A stretch of DNA of 64,000 nt, taken from the NCBI RefSeq assembly GCF_023101345.1, contig NZ_CP095848.1, positions 1,115,501-1,179,500 on the forward strand, written 5' to 3'. The translations under genes and the position numbers were made by a program. This DNA comes from Hymenobacter sublimis (lineage in GTDB: Bacteria > Bacteroidota > Bacteroidia > Cytophagales > Hymenobacteraceae). This document shows, piece by piece, positions 35,957 through 45,150 of the stretch (positions are counted from its first letter, which is position 1; every line of letters starts with the position of its first letter). Below the pieces are notes generated by a model, which saw only the letters and a program-made list of their open reading frames with translations, ran no database searches and was not told where the DNA came from.

Positions 35957-38900
35957 ATGAGACACACTGTACCCTCGCTGCGTGGGGCCGCTGGGCTGAC
36001 GCTGCTTTCCGCCCTGCCGCTGGCCGCTGCGGTGCCGGCCCCGGCTGCTCCCGCGGGGCACCTGCGCACCCTCACTGAAGCCCCCGCCGACGTGCCCGTA
36101 ACCGGCCGCATCCTCGATGAAAAAGGCGCCGGGATGCCCGGCGTAACGGTGGTAGTAAAAGGCACCGCCCTGGGCACCACCACCGACAACGACGGCAACT
36201 TCTCCCTGGCCGTGCCCGACAATGCCACCACGCTGCTGTTCTCCTTCGTGGGCTATAAGTCGCAGGAAGTGGCGCTGGCGGGCCGCACCACGTTCACAGT
36301 GACCTTGGCCCCCGATGCGGCGGCCCTGGACGAGGTAGTGGTAACCGGCTACCAAACCCAGCGCAAGGCCGACCTGACCGGGGCCGTGGCGGTAGTAAAG
36401 CCCGAGGAAATCCGCGACATGGCCTCCAACGACGTGACCCGCAACCTCCAGGGCCGCGTGCCGGGCGTGCAGATTACCACCGATGGGGCCCCGGGCAGCG
36501 CCGCTACCGTGCGCATCCGGGGCTACGGCACCCTGCTTTCCGGCAACAACGACCCGCTCTACGTCATCGACGGGGTGCCCACCAAGGAAGGCATCAACCA
36601 GATCAACCAGAACGATATTGAGTCGATTCAGGTGCTGAAAGACGCCTCGGCAGCCAGTATTTACGGCTCGCGGGCCGGCAACGGGGTTATCATTATCACC
36701 ACCAAAAAGGCCAAGAAGGGCGCTACCCGCGTCGACTTCTCCACCTTTTTCAGCCTCCAGACGCCCGGGCCGCACCTGCAGCTGCTCAACGCCCAGGACT
36801 ACGGCCGGGTGTACGGGCAGGCCGCCATCAACGACGGCAAGGTGCCCAGCCTGCCGTACTACAACTTCCAGACCTCGCGCGACGCCAACGGCAACCTGGT
36901 GCTGAACGGGGTAACCATTCCGGAGTTCATCGACGCCGACAAGACCATGCGCGCCGCCGACACCGACTGGTTTAAGGAAACCCAGCAGAACGCACTGATT
37001 CAGAGCTACAACCTGAGCGTGAGCAGCGGCAGTGAGCGGGGCGGGGCCTTGTTTTCCCTGAACTACTACGACAACGACGGCACGCTGAAGTACACCGGCT
37101 TCAACCGCATTACGGCCCGCCTGAACTCCGACTACAACTTCCTGGGCGGCAAGCTGAAGGTAGGCGAGAACCTGACGGTGGTGAAGTCGCGGCGGGCGGA
37201 GTACGACCTGGGCCTAGTGCGCGACCGGACCACACAGCTGCCCTCCATTGTGCCGGTGCGCACCGTGGATGGGGTAGGGTGGGGCGGCCCCGTGGCGGGC
37301 ATGAGCGACCGGGACAACCCCCTGCGCCTGCTCACCGACAACCAGCAAAACCGCTCCAACACGGGCCGGGTGTTCGGTAACCTGTTCGCCGACGCGGAAA
37401 TCCTGAAGGGCCTGCACCTGCGCAGCAGCTTCGGCATCGACTACAGCCTGTTCAAGTACCGCCAGATTTACAAAACCTACAAGGCGGGCTTTCTATCGGA
37501 GCAGAACAACCGCGTAACCGACAATGAGCGGTTCTGGGGCAACTGGGTGTGGCAGAACACGCTCAACTACGACATGACCCTGGCCGGCCAGCACACGCTG
37601 GGCTTTGTGGTGGGCACGGAGCGCCTCAGCTACTACGACGAAAGCTTTTTTGCCTCGCGCACCAACTTTGCCAGCGAAGACCCCACCTACGTCTACCTCG
37701 ACGCCGGCGCCGCCAACAAGGACAACGGCGGCTCGGGCACGGCCTACAAGCTGGCTTCCTACTTCGGCAAGTTCAACTACTCCTTCGCCGACCGGTACCT
37801 GGCCTCGTTTACCCTGCGCCGCGACGGTTCCTCGCGCTTCGGGGCAGACCAGCGGTTTGGGGTGTTTCCGGCGGCCTCGGTGGGCTGGCGCCTGAGCGAG
37901 GAAGGTTTCCTGAAAAACAACGTGGCCCTGCTCTCGGACCTGAAGCTGCGCGCCGGCTGGGGCCAGACCGGCAACCAGGACATTGCCAACTTCGCCTCGC
38001 GCGGCCTCTACCAGTCCTTGCTCGGCATCGGCGACCCGAACTTCGAATACGACCGGGGCACGGCCTACGACATCTACGGCAATGACACCAACCTGCCCTC
38101 GGGCTACCGGCGGGTGCAGCGCGCAAACCCCGGCCTGAAGTGGGAAACCAGCACCCAAACCAACTTCGGCGTGGACTTTGGCCTGCTGCAGAATAAGCTC
38201 TCGGGCTCCGTCGACTACTTCGTGAAGAAGACCGAAGACATCCTCGTGAACCTGCCCTACCTGGCGGTGGTAGGCGAGGGCGGCGACCAGTTCGTGAACG
38301 GGGCCTCGGTGGAAAACAAGGGCTGGGAATTCCAGCTCGGCTACCAGAACCGGCTGGGTAACGGACTGATCTACAACATTTCAGCCAACCTGGCCAGCTA
38401 CCGCAACCGGCTTACCTTCCTGCCCGACGAGGTAATCAACGCCTACGGCGGCAACGGCCAGGACGTCACGCGCCTGGGCCACTCGGTGAATGCCGTGTAC
38501 GGCTACGTAGCCGATGGCCTCTACCAGAACGCCACCGAAGTTACGGAAGGGCCCACGCAGGTAGGCGCCGCGCCCGGCCGCATTCGCTACAAGGACCTGA
38601 ACGGCGACGGCAAAGTCGACAACTTCGACCAGACCTGGCTCACGGAAGGCATTCCCGATTTCAACTACGGTCTGAATCTGGGCGCGGGCTTCAAGGGCTT
38701 CGATGTGCAGCTGTTTTTCCAAGGCGTGCAGGGCCTGGAGGCCTACAACAACGCCAAGTTCCGCACCGATTTTGCCTCCATTGCGTCGGGTGAGAACTGG
38801 GGCGCCCGCCTGCTCGACGCCTGGTCGCCGACCAACACCAGCTCCAGCATTCCGGCCCTAACTCTGATTAACAACAATAACGAGGGCCGCGCCTCCACCT

Positions 38901-39130
38901 ACTTCATCGAAAACGCTTCCTACCTGAAGCTGCGCAACGTGCAGCTGGGCTACTCCCTGCCGGAAGCCTTCGTGCAGAAAATCAAGCTGCAGGGCGTGCG
39001 CGTGTACGTGCAGGGCCAGAACCTACTGACCATCAAAAGCAAGGAGTTTACCGGCCCCGACCCGGAGGTAACCAACTACCAGTACCCGGTACCCCGCATT
39101 TTCTCCACCGGCCTCAACGTGTCTTTTTAA
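35957..39130 (+). CDS. SusC-family TonB-dependent transporter (fructan)
   Basis: From the ATG at 35957 the product has 1057 residues. It has a signal peptide ending near AAAVPAPA, then a carboxypeptidase-D-like N-terminal domain (VTGRILDEKGAGMPGVTVVV, TTTDNDGNFSLAVP) and the SusC plug (DEVVVTGYQTQRKADLTGAV, DPLYVIDGVPT, VLKDASAASIYGSRAGNGVI). A 22-strand barrel ends in an aromatic C-terminus (TGLNVSF). It imports oligosaccharides across the outer membrane with energy from TonB, together with the SusD lipoprotein encoded next. The setting (fructose-type sensor, fructokinase, GH32) points to fructan oligosaccharides as cargo. Confidence 0.95.
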   Translation: MRHTVPSLRGAAGLTLLSALPLAAAVPAPAAPAGHLRTLTEAPADVPVTGRILDEKGAGMPGVTVVVKGTALGTTTDNDGNFSLAVPDNATTLLFSFVGYKSQEVALAGRTTFTVTLAPDAAALDEVVVTGYQTQRKADLTGAVAVVKPEEIRDMASNDVTRNLQGRVPGVQITTDGAPGSAATVRIRGYGTLLSGNNDPLYVIDGVPTKEGINQINQNDIESIQVLKDASAASIYGSRAGNGVIIITTKKAKKGATRVDFSTFFSLQTPGPHLQLLNAQDYGRVYGQAAINDGKVPSLPYYNFQTSRDANGNLVLNGVTIPEFIDADKTMRAADTDWFKETQQNALIQSYNLSVSSGSERGGALFSLNYYDNDGTLKYTGFNRITARLNSDYNFLGGKLKVGENLTVVKSRRAEYDLGLVRDRTTQLPSIVPVRTVDGVGWGGPVAGMSDRDNPLRLLTDNQQNRSNTGRVFGNLFADAEILKGLHLRSSFGIDYSLFKYRQIYKTYKAGFLSEQNNRVTDNERFWGNWVWQNTLNYDMTLAGQHTLGFVVGTERLSYYDESFFASRTNFASEDPTYVYLDAGAANKDNGGSGTAYKLASYFGKFNYSFADRYLASFTLRRDGSSRFGADQRFGVFPAASVGWRLSEEGFLKNNVALLSDLKLRAGWGQTGNQDIANFASRGLYQSLLGIGDPNFEYDRGTAYDIYGNDTNLPSGYRRVQRANPGLKWETSTQTNFGVDFGLLQNKLSGSVDYFVKKTEDILVNLPYLAVVGEGGDQFVNGASVENKGWEFQLGYQNRLGNGLIYNISANLASYRNRLTFLPDEVINAYGGNGQDVTRLGHSVNAVYGYVADGLYQNATEVTEGPTQVGAAPGRIRYKDLNGDGKVDNFDQTWLTEGIPDFNYGLNLGAGFKGFDVQLFFQGVQGLEAYNNAKFRTDFASIASGENWGARLLDAWSPTNTSSSIPALTLINNNNEGRASTYFIENASYLKLRNVQLGYSLPEAFVQKIKLQGVRVYVQGQNLLTIKSKEFTGPDPEVTNYQYPVPRIFSTGLNVSF

Positions 39131-39135
39131 GATCA

Positions 39136-39229
39136 GAATTTAGAAAGAAGAGCATAGAACCAAGATTTCGACCATTTAGAATCCGCCTCTACGCTCTAAC
39201 CTCTCAGTTCTAAGCTCTAATCTAAATTC
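39136..39229 (+). repeat. Intercistronic inverted array, susC-susD gap
   Basis: Arm A (39136-39167) and arm B (39187-39229) are complementary arrays of a degenerate 7-nt unit of the type NNTTAGA (arm B read in reverse: GATTAGA GCTTAGA). Arm A begins five bases after the susC stop and arm B ends two bases before the susD ATG. Confidence 0.75.
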
Positions 39230-39231
39230 CC

Positions 39232-40953
39232 ATGAAACTTCTCAAAACCAGTGTGCTGGCCGTTTCCCTGCTGGCCCTTTCCGTTGGCTGCAACGATAAA
39301 GATTTCCTGGAGGTGGCTCCTACCGGCGCGCTCAGCGACGAGCAGCTGAATACGCCCGCCAACATCGAAAAACAGGTTATTGCCGCCTACTCCCAGCTCG
39401 GCAACGACGTGTACCGCGCGCCCTACACCTCCATGTGGCCCTATGGCAACGTGCGCGCCGGCGACGCCTATAAGGGCGGCAACGGCACCGCCGACGTGGA
39501 CGCCTTCCACTTCTACGAAACCTTCACCTTCAACCGCGTCGATGTGGGCAACACCGACGAGCTGTGGTTTCTGATTTACATCGGTGTTTCGCGCACGAAT
39601 GACGCTTTGCGCCGCCTTAATAATGTGGATGCCAGCGCCATGCCTACTAAGGCTGTGCGCCAGGGCGAGCTGCGCTTTCTGCGCGGGCACTACTATTTCC
39701 TGCTCAAGGAGCTGTTTAACCGGGTGCCCTACATCGACGAAACCATTCCGACGGAGCAGTACGCCCAGGTGTCGAACGTGGCGCTGAGCAGCGACGCGCT
39801 GTGGACCAAAATTGCCGACGACTTCCGCTTCGCCGTGGCCAACCTGCCGGCCGACCAACCCGAAATCGGGCGGGCCAATAAGTCGGCGGCCCAGGCCTAC
39901 CTGGCCAAAACCTTGCTCTACCAGGCCTACGTGCAGAATACCAGCCACGCCGTCACGAGCATCGACCAGAGCAAATTGCAGGAGGTAGTGACGCTGACGG
40001 ACCAGGTAATCAACTCCGGCAAGTACTCCCTGCACCCCGATTTTGCCACGAACTTCCTGACCATCGGCGACAACGGGCGGGAGTCGGTGTTTGCCATTCA
40101 GTTCTCGCGCAACGACGGCACGCCCAAGGGCCGCACCGACCGGGGCAACCAGCTGAACTACCCCATGAACCCCGACTACGGCTGCTGCGGCTTCCACCAG
40201 CCCAGCCAGAACCTGGTCAACGCTTTCAAAACCGACGCCCAGGGCCTACCCCAGTTCACGACCTTCAACAACTCGGATCTGAGCGCCCCGGCCGACTTCC
40301 AGACCACCACCGTGGACCCGCGCCTCGACCACACGGTGGGCATTCCGTCGCACCCCTACAAGTACGCGCCGGCCTTCATCTTCGAAACCTCCTGGCTGCG
40401 CGACCAGAACACCTATGGGGTGTATATGTCGATGAAGGAGAACGTGTTGCCCTCGGATCCCAGCTTCCAGAAAACGCCGCCCTTCATGAGTTCCTCCAAG
40501 AACTGGGCCCTGATTCGCTACGCCGATGTACTGCTCTGGAAAGCCGAAGCCCTGATTGAGCTGGGCCGCCCGGCCGAGGCCCTGCCCCTCATCAACCAGC
40601 TGCGGGAGCGGGCCAAAAACAGCACCGCCCGCCTGAAAACCACCACCGGCGCCAACATCTCGAACTACAACATCGGGCAGTACCCGGCCGCGCAGTGGAA
40701 CCAGGCCTACGCCCGCGAGGCCCTGCGCTTCGAGCGGCGCCTGGAGTTTGCCATGGAGGGGCAGCGCTTCTTTGATCTGGTGCGCTGGGGCATTGCCGCT
40801 GAGTACCTGAACACCTACTTCGACAAGGAGAAAACCAAGCGCCAGTACCTGCGCGACGCCCGCTTCACCAAGGGCCGCGATGAGTACCTGCCCATTCCGC
40901 TGAATCAGATTAACTTCAGCAAAGGCCTCTACCAGCAGAACCCGGGTTGGTAA
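39232..40953 (+). CDS. SusD/RagB-family outer-membrane glycan-binding lipoprotein
   Basis: This is a 573-residue lipoprotein (lipobox ALSVGC, C20) with the SusD start DFLEVAPTG and tetratricopeptide-like helices (RFLRGHYYFLLKELFNRVPY, SAAQAYLAKTLLYQAY). The RagB/SusD C-terminal region (IRYADVLLWKAEALIELG, ALRFERRLEFAMEGQRFFDL, YLPIPLNQI) is complete. It caps the SusC barrel and binds the polysaccharide at the cell surface. It should be co-transcribed with susC through a 101-bp gap filled by an inverted array. Confidence 0.95.
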   Translation: MKLLKTSVLAVSLLALSVGCNDKDFLEVAPTGALSDEQLNTPANIEKQVIAAYSQLGNDVYRAPYTSMWPYGNVRAGDAYKGGNGTADVDAFHFYETFTFNRVDVGNTDELWFLIYIGVSRTNDALRRLNNVDASAMPTKAVRQGELRFLRGHYYFLLKELFNRVPYIDETIPTEQYAQVSNVALSSDALWTKIADDFRFAVANLPADQPEIGRANKSAAQAYLAKTLLYQAYVQNTSHAVTSIDQSKLQEVVTLTDQVINSGKYSLHPDFATNFLTIGDNGRESVFAIQFSRNDGTPKGRTDRGNQLNYPMNPDYGCCGFHQPSQNLVNAFKTDAQGLPQFTTFNNSDLSAPADFQTTTVDPRLDHTVGIPSHPYKYAPAFIFETSWLRDQNTYGVYMSMKENVLPSDPSFQKTPPFMSSSKNWALIRYADVLLWKAEALIELGRPAEALPLINQLRERAKNSTARLKTTTGANISNYNIGQYPAAQWNQAYAREALRFERRLEFAMEGQRFFDLVRWGIAAEYLNTYFDKEKTKRQYLRDARFTKGRDEYLPIPLNQINFSKGLYQQNPGW

Positions 40954-40960
40954 CAGCGGA

Positions 40961-41077
40961 AGCTGTTGGCTGATGGCTATTAGCTGTTAACCAGCTACTT
41001 GCCTTATGTGTTAAGGGCCGTTTCTTTTCTTCTCACCCAAATGCTAAAAGCTAGCAGCCATCAGCTAACAGCTCACT
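40961..41077 (+). repeat. Intercistronic inverted array, susD-porter gap
   Basis: Arm A (40961-40990) is a tandem of 7-nt units (GCTGTTG GCTGATG GCTATTA). Arm B (41042-41074), read in reverse, is GCTGTTA GCTGATG GCTGCTA. The arms pair over about 30 bases with about five mismatches. Arm B ends three bases before the next ATG. Confidence 0.82.
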
Positions 41078-42415
41078 ATGAAAAACAGCAACGTGTTCTT
41101 TTGGTCCCTGGTGGTAGCGCTGGGCGGCTTCCTGTTCGGCTTCGATACGGCCGTTATTTCCGGGGCCGAGAAGGCCATTCAGCAGGTATGGAGCCTGAAC
41201 CCCGTGGAGCACGGCTTCACCATTTCCATTGCCCTGATAGGCACCGTGTTCGGGGCCATCTTCGGTGGTCTGCCGTCGGATAAGCTGGGGCGGCGCCAGA
41301 CGCTAATCTGGATTGCGGTGCTCTACTTTGTGTCGGCCCTGGGCGCGGCCCTGACCAGTAACTGGGTGGCCTTTATGGTGTTCCGCTTCCTGGGCGGGCT
41401 GGGGGTAGGGGCCTCGTCGGTGACGGCGCCGCTCTATATTTCGGAGGTGTCGCCGCCGGAGTCGCGGGGGCGGATGGTGAGCATGTTTCAGTTCAACATT
41501 GTGCTGGGTATCCTGGTGGCCTACCTTTCCAACTACCTGCTCACGGGCATGGGTAGCGAAGACTGGCGCTGGATGCTGGGCGTGCAAGTGCTGCCAGCCC
41601 TGGTGTTCTTCCTGCTGCTGTTCCAGGTACCGGAAAGCCCCCGCTGGCTGATCGGGCAGGGTAGGGTGGAGGAAGGGCGCCGGGTGCTGCAGCTCATCAA
41701 CCCCGCCCAGGCCGACCAGGACGTGGCCAGCATCCTGACCACCAACGCCGCCGATGAAGCCCTGGGTGGCGGCCATTCCCTGTTTGCGCGCCAGTACCGC
41801 GGCCCGGTGATGCTGGCCGTGCTGTTTGCCGTGTTCAACCAGGTGTCAGGCATCAATGCCATCATCTACTTCGCCCCGCGCATCTTCGAAATGACCGGTT
41901 TGGGTAAGGGCTCGGCCCTGCTGTCCTCGGCCGGGCTGGGGCTGGTGAACTTTGCCTTCACGCTGCTGGCCCGCCAGTTCATCGACCGGTTCGGGCGCCG
42001 CAAGCTGATGCTCATCGGTTCCTACGGGCTGATTGTGACCTTGGGGCTGGTGGCCTGGGCCTTTTACCGTCAGGACTTTAGCGCCCTGGGCGGGATGCTG
42101 GTGCCGGTGCTGCTGTTCGTGTACATTGCCTTTTTCGCCTTTTCGCAGGGCGCCGTTATTTGGGTGTTCATCTCCGAAATTTTCCCCAACACGGTGCGCG
42201 CCAAAGGCCAGGCCCTGGGCTCCTCTACCCACTGGGTTATGGCGGCTATCATTGCCTTCACGTTTCCGTATTTCGCCGAGAAGCTGGGCGGCGGCAACAC
42301 CTTCGCCTTCTTCTGCGCCATGATGGTACTACAACTGCTGTTCGTGTGGCGCCTGATGCCCGAAACCAAAGGCACCAGCTTGGAGCAGCTCGAAAAGACG
42401 CTGGTACTGCATTAG
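41078..42415 (+). CDS. MFS sugar porter (likely fructose importer)
   Basis: This 445-residue protein has 12 predicted membrane helices and the sugar-porter signatures: FGFDTAVISGAEKAI in the first helix, the loop motif DKLGRRQTL, PESPRWLIGQGR after helix 6, QQ-like QVSGINAIIYF in helix 7, DRFGRRKLM, and PETKGTSLEQLE after helix 12. It should carry the monosaccharide across the inner membrane by proton symport. Its position between susD and a fructokinase, as in the Bacteroides levan locus, makes fructose the most likely substrate. Confidence 0.93.
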   Translation: MKNSNVFFWSLVVALGGFLFGFDTAVISGAEKAIQQVWSLNPVEHGFTISIALIGTVFGAIFGGLPSDKLGRRQTLIWIAVLYFVSALGAALTSNWVAFMVFRFLGGLGVGASSVTAPLYISEVSPPESRGRMVSMFQFNIVLGILVAYLSNYLLTGMGSEDWRWMLGVQVLPALVFFLLLFQVPESPRWLIGQGRVEEGRRVLQLINPAQADQDVASILTTNAADEALGGGHSLFARQYRGPVMLAVLFAVFNQVSGINAIIYFAPRIFEMTGLGKGSALLSSAGLGLVNFAFTLLARQFIDRFGRRKLMLIGSYGLIVTLGLVAWAFYRQDFSALGGMLVPVLLFVYIAFFAFSQGAVIWVFISEIFPNTVRAKGQALGSSTHWVMAAIIAFTFPYFAEKLGGGNTFAFFCAMMVLQLLFVWRLMPETKGTSLEQLEKTLVLH

Positions 42416-42418
42416 GAG

Positions 42419-42571
42419 CTTGGGGTCTTGGGGACTTAGGGTCTTGGATGACGTTCTGTTATGCTCCTGAGCTTTACACAAGTCCCCACAAGATCCTAAA
42501 CCCCCAAGTCCTCACCTACGACCTTAATCTTGCATCCATGACCCCAAGACCCCAAGACCCCAAGACCCCAA
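42419..42571 (+). repeat. Intercistronic octanucleotide array, porter-fructokinase gap
   Basis: Arm A (42419-42450) is CTTGGGGT CTTGGGGA CTTAGGGT CTTGGATG. Complementary material occurs twice: a degenerate block at about 42478-42512 and an almost perfect block at 42541-42571 (3.9 copies of ACCCCAAG). The last block lies inside the fructokinase frame, right after its ATG. Confidence 0.82.
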
Positions 42572-43452
42572 CTATTGTCTGCTTTGGGGAAGTGCTCTGG
42601 GACGTGCTGCCGACGGGCAAACAGCCGGGCGGCGCGCCCTTCAACGTGGCCGTGCACCTGCACCAGCTTGGTCTGCCCGTGGACCTAATCAGCCGCGTGG
42701 GCGACGACGAGCTGGGCACGGAGCTGCTCGACTTCATTGCTTCCAAGGGCCTGCGCACCGACTTTGTGCAGCGGGGCAAAACCCACCTGACGGGGGTAGT
42801 AAAAGCCAACGTCGACGATGCCCAGGAGGTCACCTACAAGATTGTGCAGCCCGTTGCCTGGGACTACATCCAGTACGACACGCCTCTGGAGCAGCTGGTG
42901 GGGCAGGCCGAGGTGTTTGTGTTCGGCTCCCTGGCCGCCCGCCAGGCCGGCACCCGCGAAACCCTTTACCGCCTGCTGGAGCACGCCAAGTTCAAGGTCT
43001 TCGACGTGAACATGCGCCCCCCGCACTACACCAAGGAAGTAACCAAATACCTGCTCGAAAAGGCCAGTCTGGTGAAAATGAACCACCATGAGCTAGCCGA
43101 AATCATAACGTGGTTTGGGCCAGAAATGGCGCGCCCCACCGCCATGCAGTGGCTGGCCGAACGGTTCGAGCTGCAAGCCGTCTGCGTGACCTGCGGAGCC
43201 GACGGCGCCCTGCTCTGGACCGGCGGCCAGCTCTACCGCGCCGCTGGTATACCAGTGACAGTTAAAGACACCATCGGCAGCGGTGACGCGTTTTTGGCAG
43301 CCTTGCTCAAAGGCTGGCTGGCCGGCCAGGAACCCGGCGAAGCCCTACGCTTCGCCTGCGCCACGGGCGCGTTGGTTGCTACTCACCAGGGCGCTACCCC
43401 CACCTTCACGGAACACGATGTAACCAGGCTGCTGGCGGTTCAGGCAGTGTAG
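42538..43452 (+). CDS. PfkB-family fructokinase
   Basis: This 304-residue carbohydrate kinase starts at ATG 42538. It has CFGEVLWDVLP and GGAPFNVAVHLHQLG at the start, the NVNMRP-like FDVNMRPPHY in the middle, and the PfkB signature DTIGSGDAFLAALL with catalytic D250. It phosphorylates fructose after import, completing the pathway started by GH32. The first ten codons are made of an 8-nt tandem repeat (encoding TPRPQDPKTP), so loss or gain of one unit would shift the frame. The frame is open far upstream in the porter gene, but no other start fits. Confidence 0.93.
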   Translation: MTPRPQDPKTPTIVCFGEVLWDVLPTGKQPGGAPFNVAVHLHQLGLPVDLISRVGDDELGTELLDFIASKGLRTDFVQRGKTHLTGVVKANVDDAQEVTYKIVQPVAWDYIQYDTPLEQLVGQAEVFVFGSLAARQAGTRETLYRLLEHAKFKVFDVNMRPPHYTKEVTKYLLEKASLVKMNHHELAEIITWFGPEMARPTAMQWLAERFELQAVCVTCGADGALLWTGGQLYRAAGIPVTVKDTIGSGDAFLAALLKGWLAGQEPGEALRFACATGALVATHQGATPTFTEHDVTRLLAVQAV

Positions 43453-43476
43453 ACGTTAGGGCGGCAGTTTTTGAAG

Positions 43477-43579
43477 AACGTCATGCAGAGGCGCAGCCGA
43501 AGTATCTCGCTCGGCTGATGTTGCCAAATTAATTCAACGATTTGAGCGAGATGCTTCGCCTCCGGCTCTGCATGACGTT
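43477..43579. repeat. REPIN-like element between fructokinase and GH32 genes
   Basis: Arms at 43477-43512 and 43544-43579 are imperfect reverse complements (CGTCATGCAGAGGCGCAGCC against a partner with GCGAGATGCTTCGCC). The core words CATGCAGAG and GCGAGATGCTTCG are shared with the element at 35201-35366, which defines a dispersed family. Confidence 0.8.
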
Positions 43580-43629
43580 GCTATCCATAGCAAACAGTCC
43601 ACTTTAACTTCCTCTCCCATCCACCCGAT

Positions 43630-45147
43630 ATGAAAAAGACCCTACTTCTAGCGCTTTCCTTGGTTAGCCTGACCGCCCTGGGACAAACCCAACCGGCTGC
43701 GCCCATCCCGCCCGCTACCCTGCAGTACCGCCCAGCCTATCACTTTAGCCCGGCCAAGATGTGGATGAACGACCCCAACGGCATGGTGTACTTCAAGGGC
43801 ACCTACCACCTGTTCTTCCAGCACTACCCCGAGGCCATGGTGTGGGGCCCCATGCACTGGGGCCACGCTACGAGTAAGGACCTGATTACCTGGCAGGAAC
43901 AGCCCATTGCCCTGTTTCCGGATAAGCTGGGCTGGATATTCTCGGGTAGCGCCGTCATCGACGAGAACAATACGGCGGGCTTTGGCAAGAATGCTATGGT
44001 CGCCATTTTTACCCACCACAACGACCCCGAGGAGAAAAAGAAAACCAACCGGCACCAGTACCAGAGCCTGGCCTACAGCCTCGACGAGGGCAAGACCTGG
44101 ACCAAATACGAGGGCAACCCCGTGCTACCCAACCCCGGCATCCAGGACTTCCGCGACCCGAAAGTAAGCTGGAACCCGCTGGCCAAGCAGTGGGTGATGA
44201 CCCTGGCGACCAAGGACCGGATTACGTTCTATTCCTCGCCCAACCTCAAGCAGTGGACCAAGCTCAGCGAGTTTGGCGAGAAGCTAGGCGCCCACGGCGG
44301 TGTGTGGGAGTGCCCCGATTTGTTTCCGCTGACGCTCAACGGCAAAACTTACTGGGTGCTGTTGGTGAGTATTAACCCCGGCGGGCCCAACGGCGGCTCG
44401 GCTACCCAGTACTTTGTGGGCCAGTTCGACGGCAAAACCTTCACGCCCACCACAACTACCCAGAAGTGGGTTGATTGGGGAAAGGACAACTACGCCGGCG
44501 TAACCTGGGGTAATACCGGTGCCCGCAAGATTTTCCTGGGCTGGATGAGCAACTGGGAGTACGCCAACCAGGTGCCCACCTCGCCCTGGCGCAACGCCAT
44601 GACCGTCCCGCGAGACCTGGCCCTGCGCCAAGTCGGCTCGGAAATCTACCTGACTTCCCAGCCCGCCAAGGAGGTAGCTAGCGCCCTGCAAGCCGCCCAA
44701 ACTCTGAAAAACCTGACGGTAAAATCAGAGCTAAACCTGGCCGACCAGATTCAGAACCCCGGCCCGCAGTTTCAGCTCAAGCTCACGACCAAGCAGCTCC
44801 AAGACATGGCCGTGGTATTGTCGAATGCAGGAGGCGAGGAGCTGGTTATTGGCTACGATAAGCAGACCAACCAGTACTACATCGACCGCACCAAGGCCGG
44901 CCTGAGCACCTTCAGCGACAAATTCGCCGGCCGCCACCCGGCCCCACGCTTGGCTACCGGCCCCGCCGCCGACCTGACGCTCCTCTTCGACGCTACCTCC
45001 GTGGAACTGTTCGCCGACGGCGGCCTGACCACGATGACGGAAATCTTCTTCCCCAAGCAGCCTTTTACTCAACTCAAGCTACGCTCTACCGCCGGCCTGA
45101 CGGTAGACGCGCTGACGTATGCCAAGGTAGGGGCGATGGTGAAGTAG
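43630..45147 (+). CDS. GH32 fructanase (levanase/inulinase type), periplasmic
   Basis: This 505-residue protein has a type I signal peptide (LSLVSLTALGQ), so it is probably periplasmic. The five-bladed propeller motifs are complete: nucleophile in WMNDPNG (D48), transition-state stabiliser in FRDPKV (D176) and acid/base in WECPDLF (E227). A C-terminal beta-sandwich follows (SVELFADGGLTTMTEIFF). It releases fructose from fructan oligosaccharides. Endo or exo action and levan or inulin preference cannot be read from the motifs. It closes the fructan operon and may have its own promoter because a REPIN-like element precedes it. Confidence 0.95.
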   Translation: MKKTLLLALSLVSLTALGQTQPAAPIPPATLQYRPAYHFSPAKMWMNDPNGMVYFKGTYHLFFQHYPEAMVWGPMHWGHATSKDLITWQEQPIALFPDKLGWIFSGSAVIDENNTAGFGKNAMVAIFTHHNDPEEKKKTNRHQYQSLAYSLDEGKTWTKYEGNPVLPNPGIQDFRDPKVSWNPLAKQWVMTLATKDRITFYSSPNLKQWTKLSEFGEKLGAHGGVWECPDLFPLTLNGKTYWVLLVSINPGGPNGGSATQYFVGQFDGKTFTPTTTTQKWVDWGKDNYAGVTWGNTGARKIFLGWMSNWEYANQVPTSPWRNAMTVPRDLALRQVGSEIYLTSQPAKEVASALQAAQTLKNLTVKSELNLADQIQNPGPQFQLKLTTKQLQDMAVVLSNAGGEELVIGYDKQTNQYYIDRTKAGLSTFSDKFAGRHPAPRLATGPAADLTLLFDATSVELFADGGLTTMTEIFFPKQPFTQLKLRSTAGLTVDALTYAKVGAMVK

Positions 45148-45150
45148 CAA

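Noticed and set aside
35786..36775. 329-codon frame antisense to susC
   Set aside because: It is Gly/His/Val-rich shadow translation of a GC-rich gene, with no motif, and the susC frame is certain.
39217..40197. 326-codon frame antisense to susD
   Set aside because: It is a low-complexity Val/Gly/His shadow, and the susD protein is complete on the other strand.
42160..42537. Upstream part of the long frame of the fructokinase
   Set aside because: It overlaps the last membrane helices of the sugar porter in another frame, and the fructokinase family N-terminus begins after 42538.
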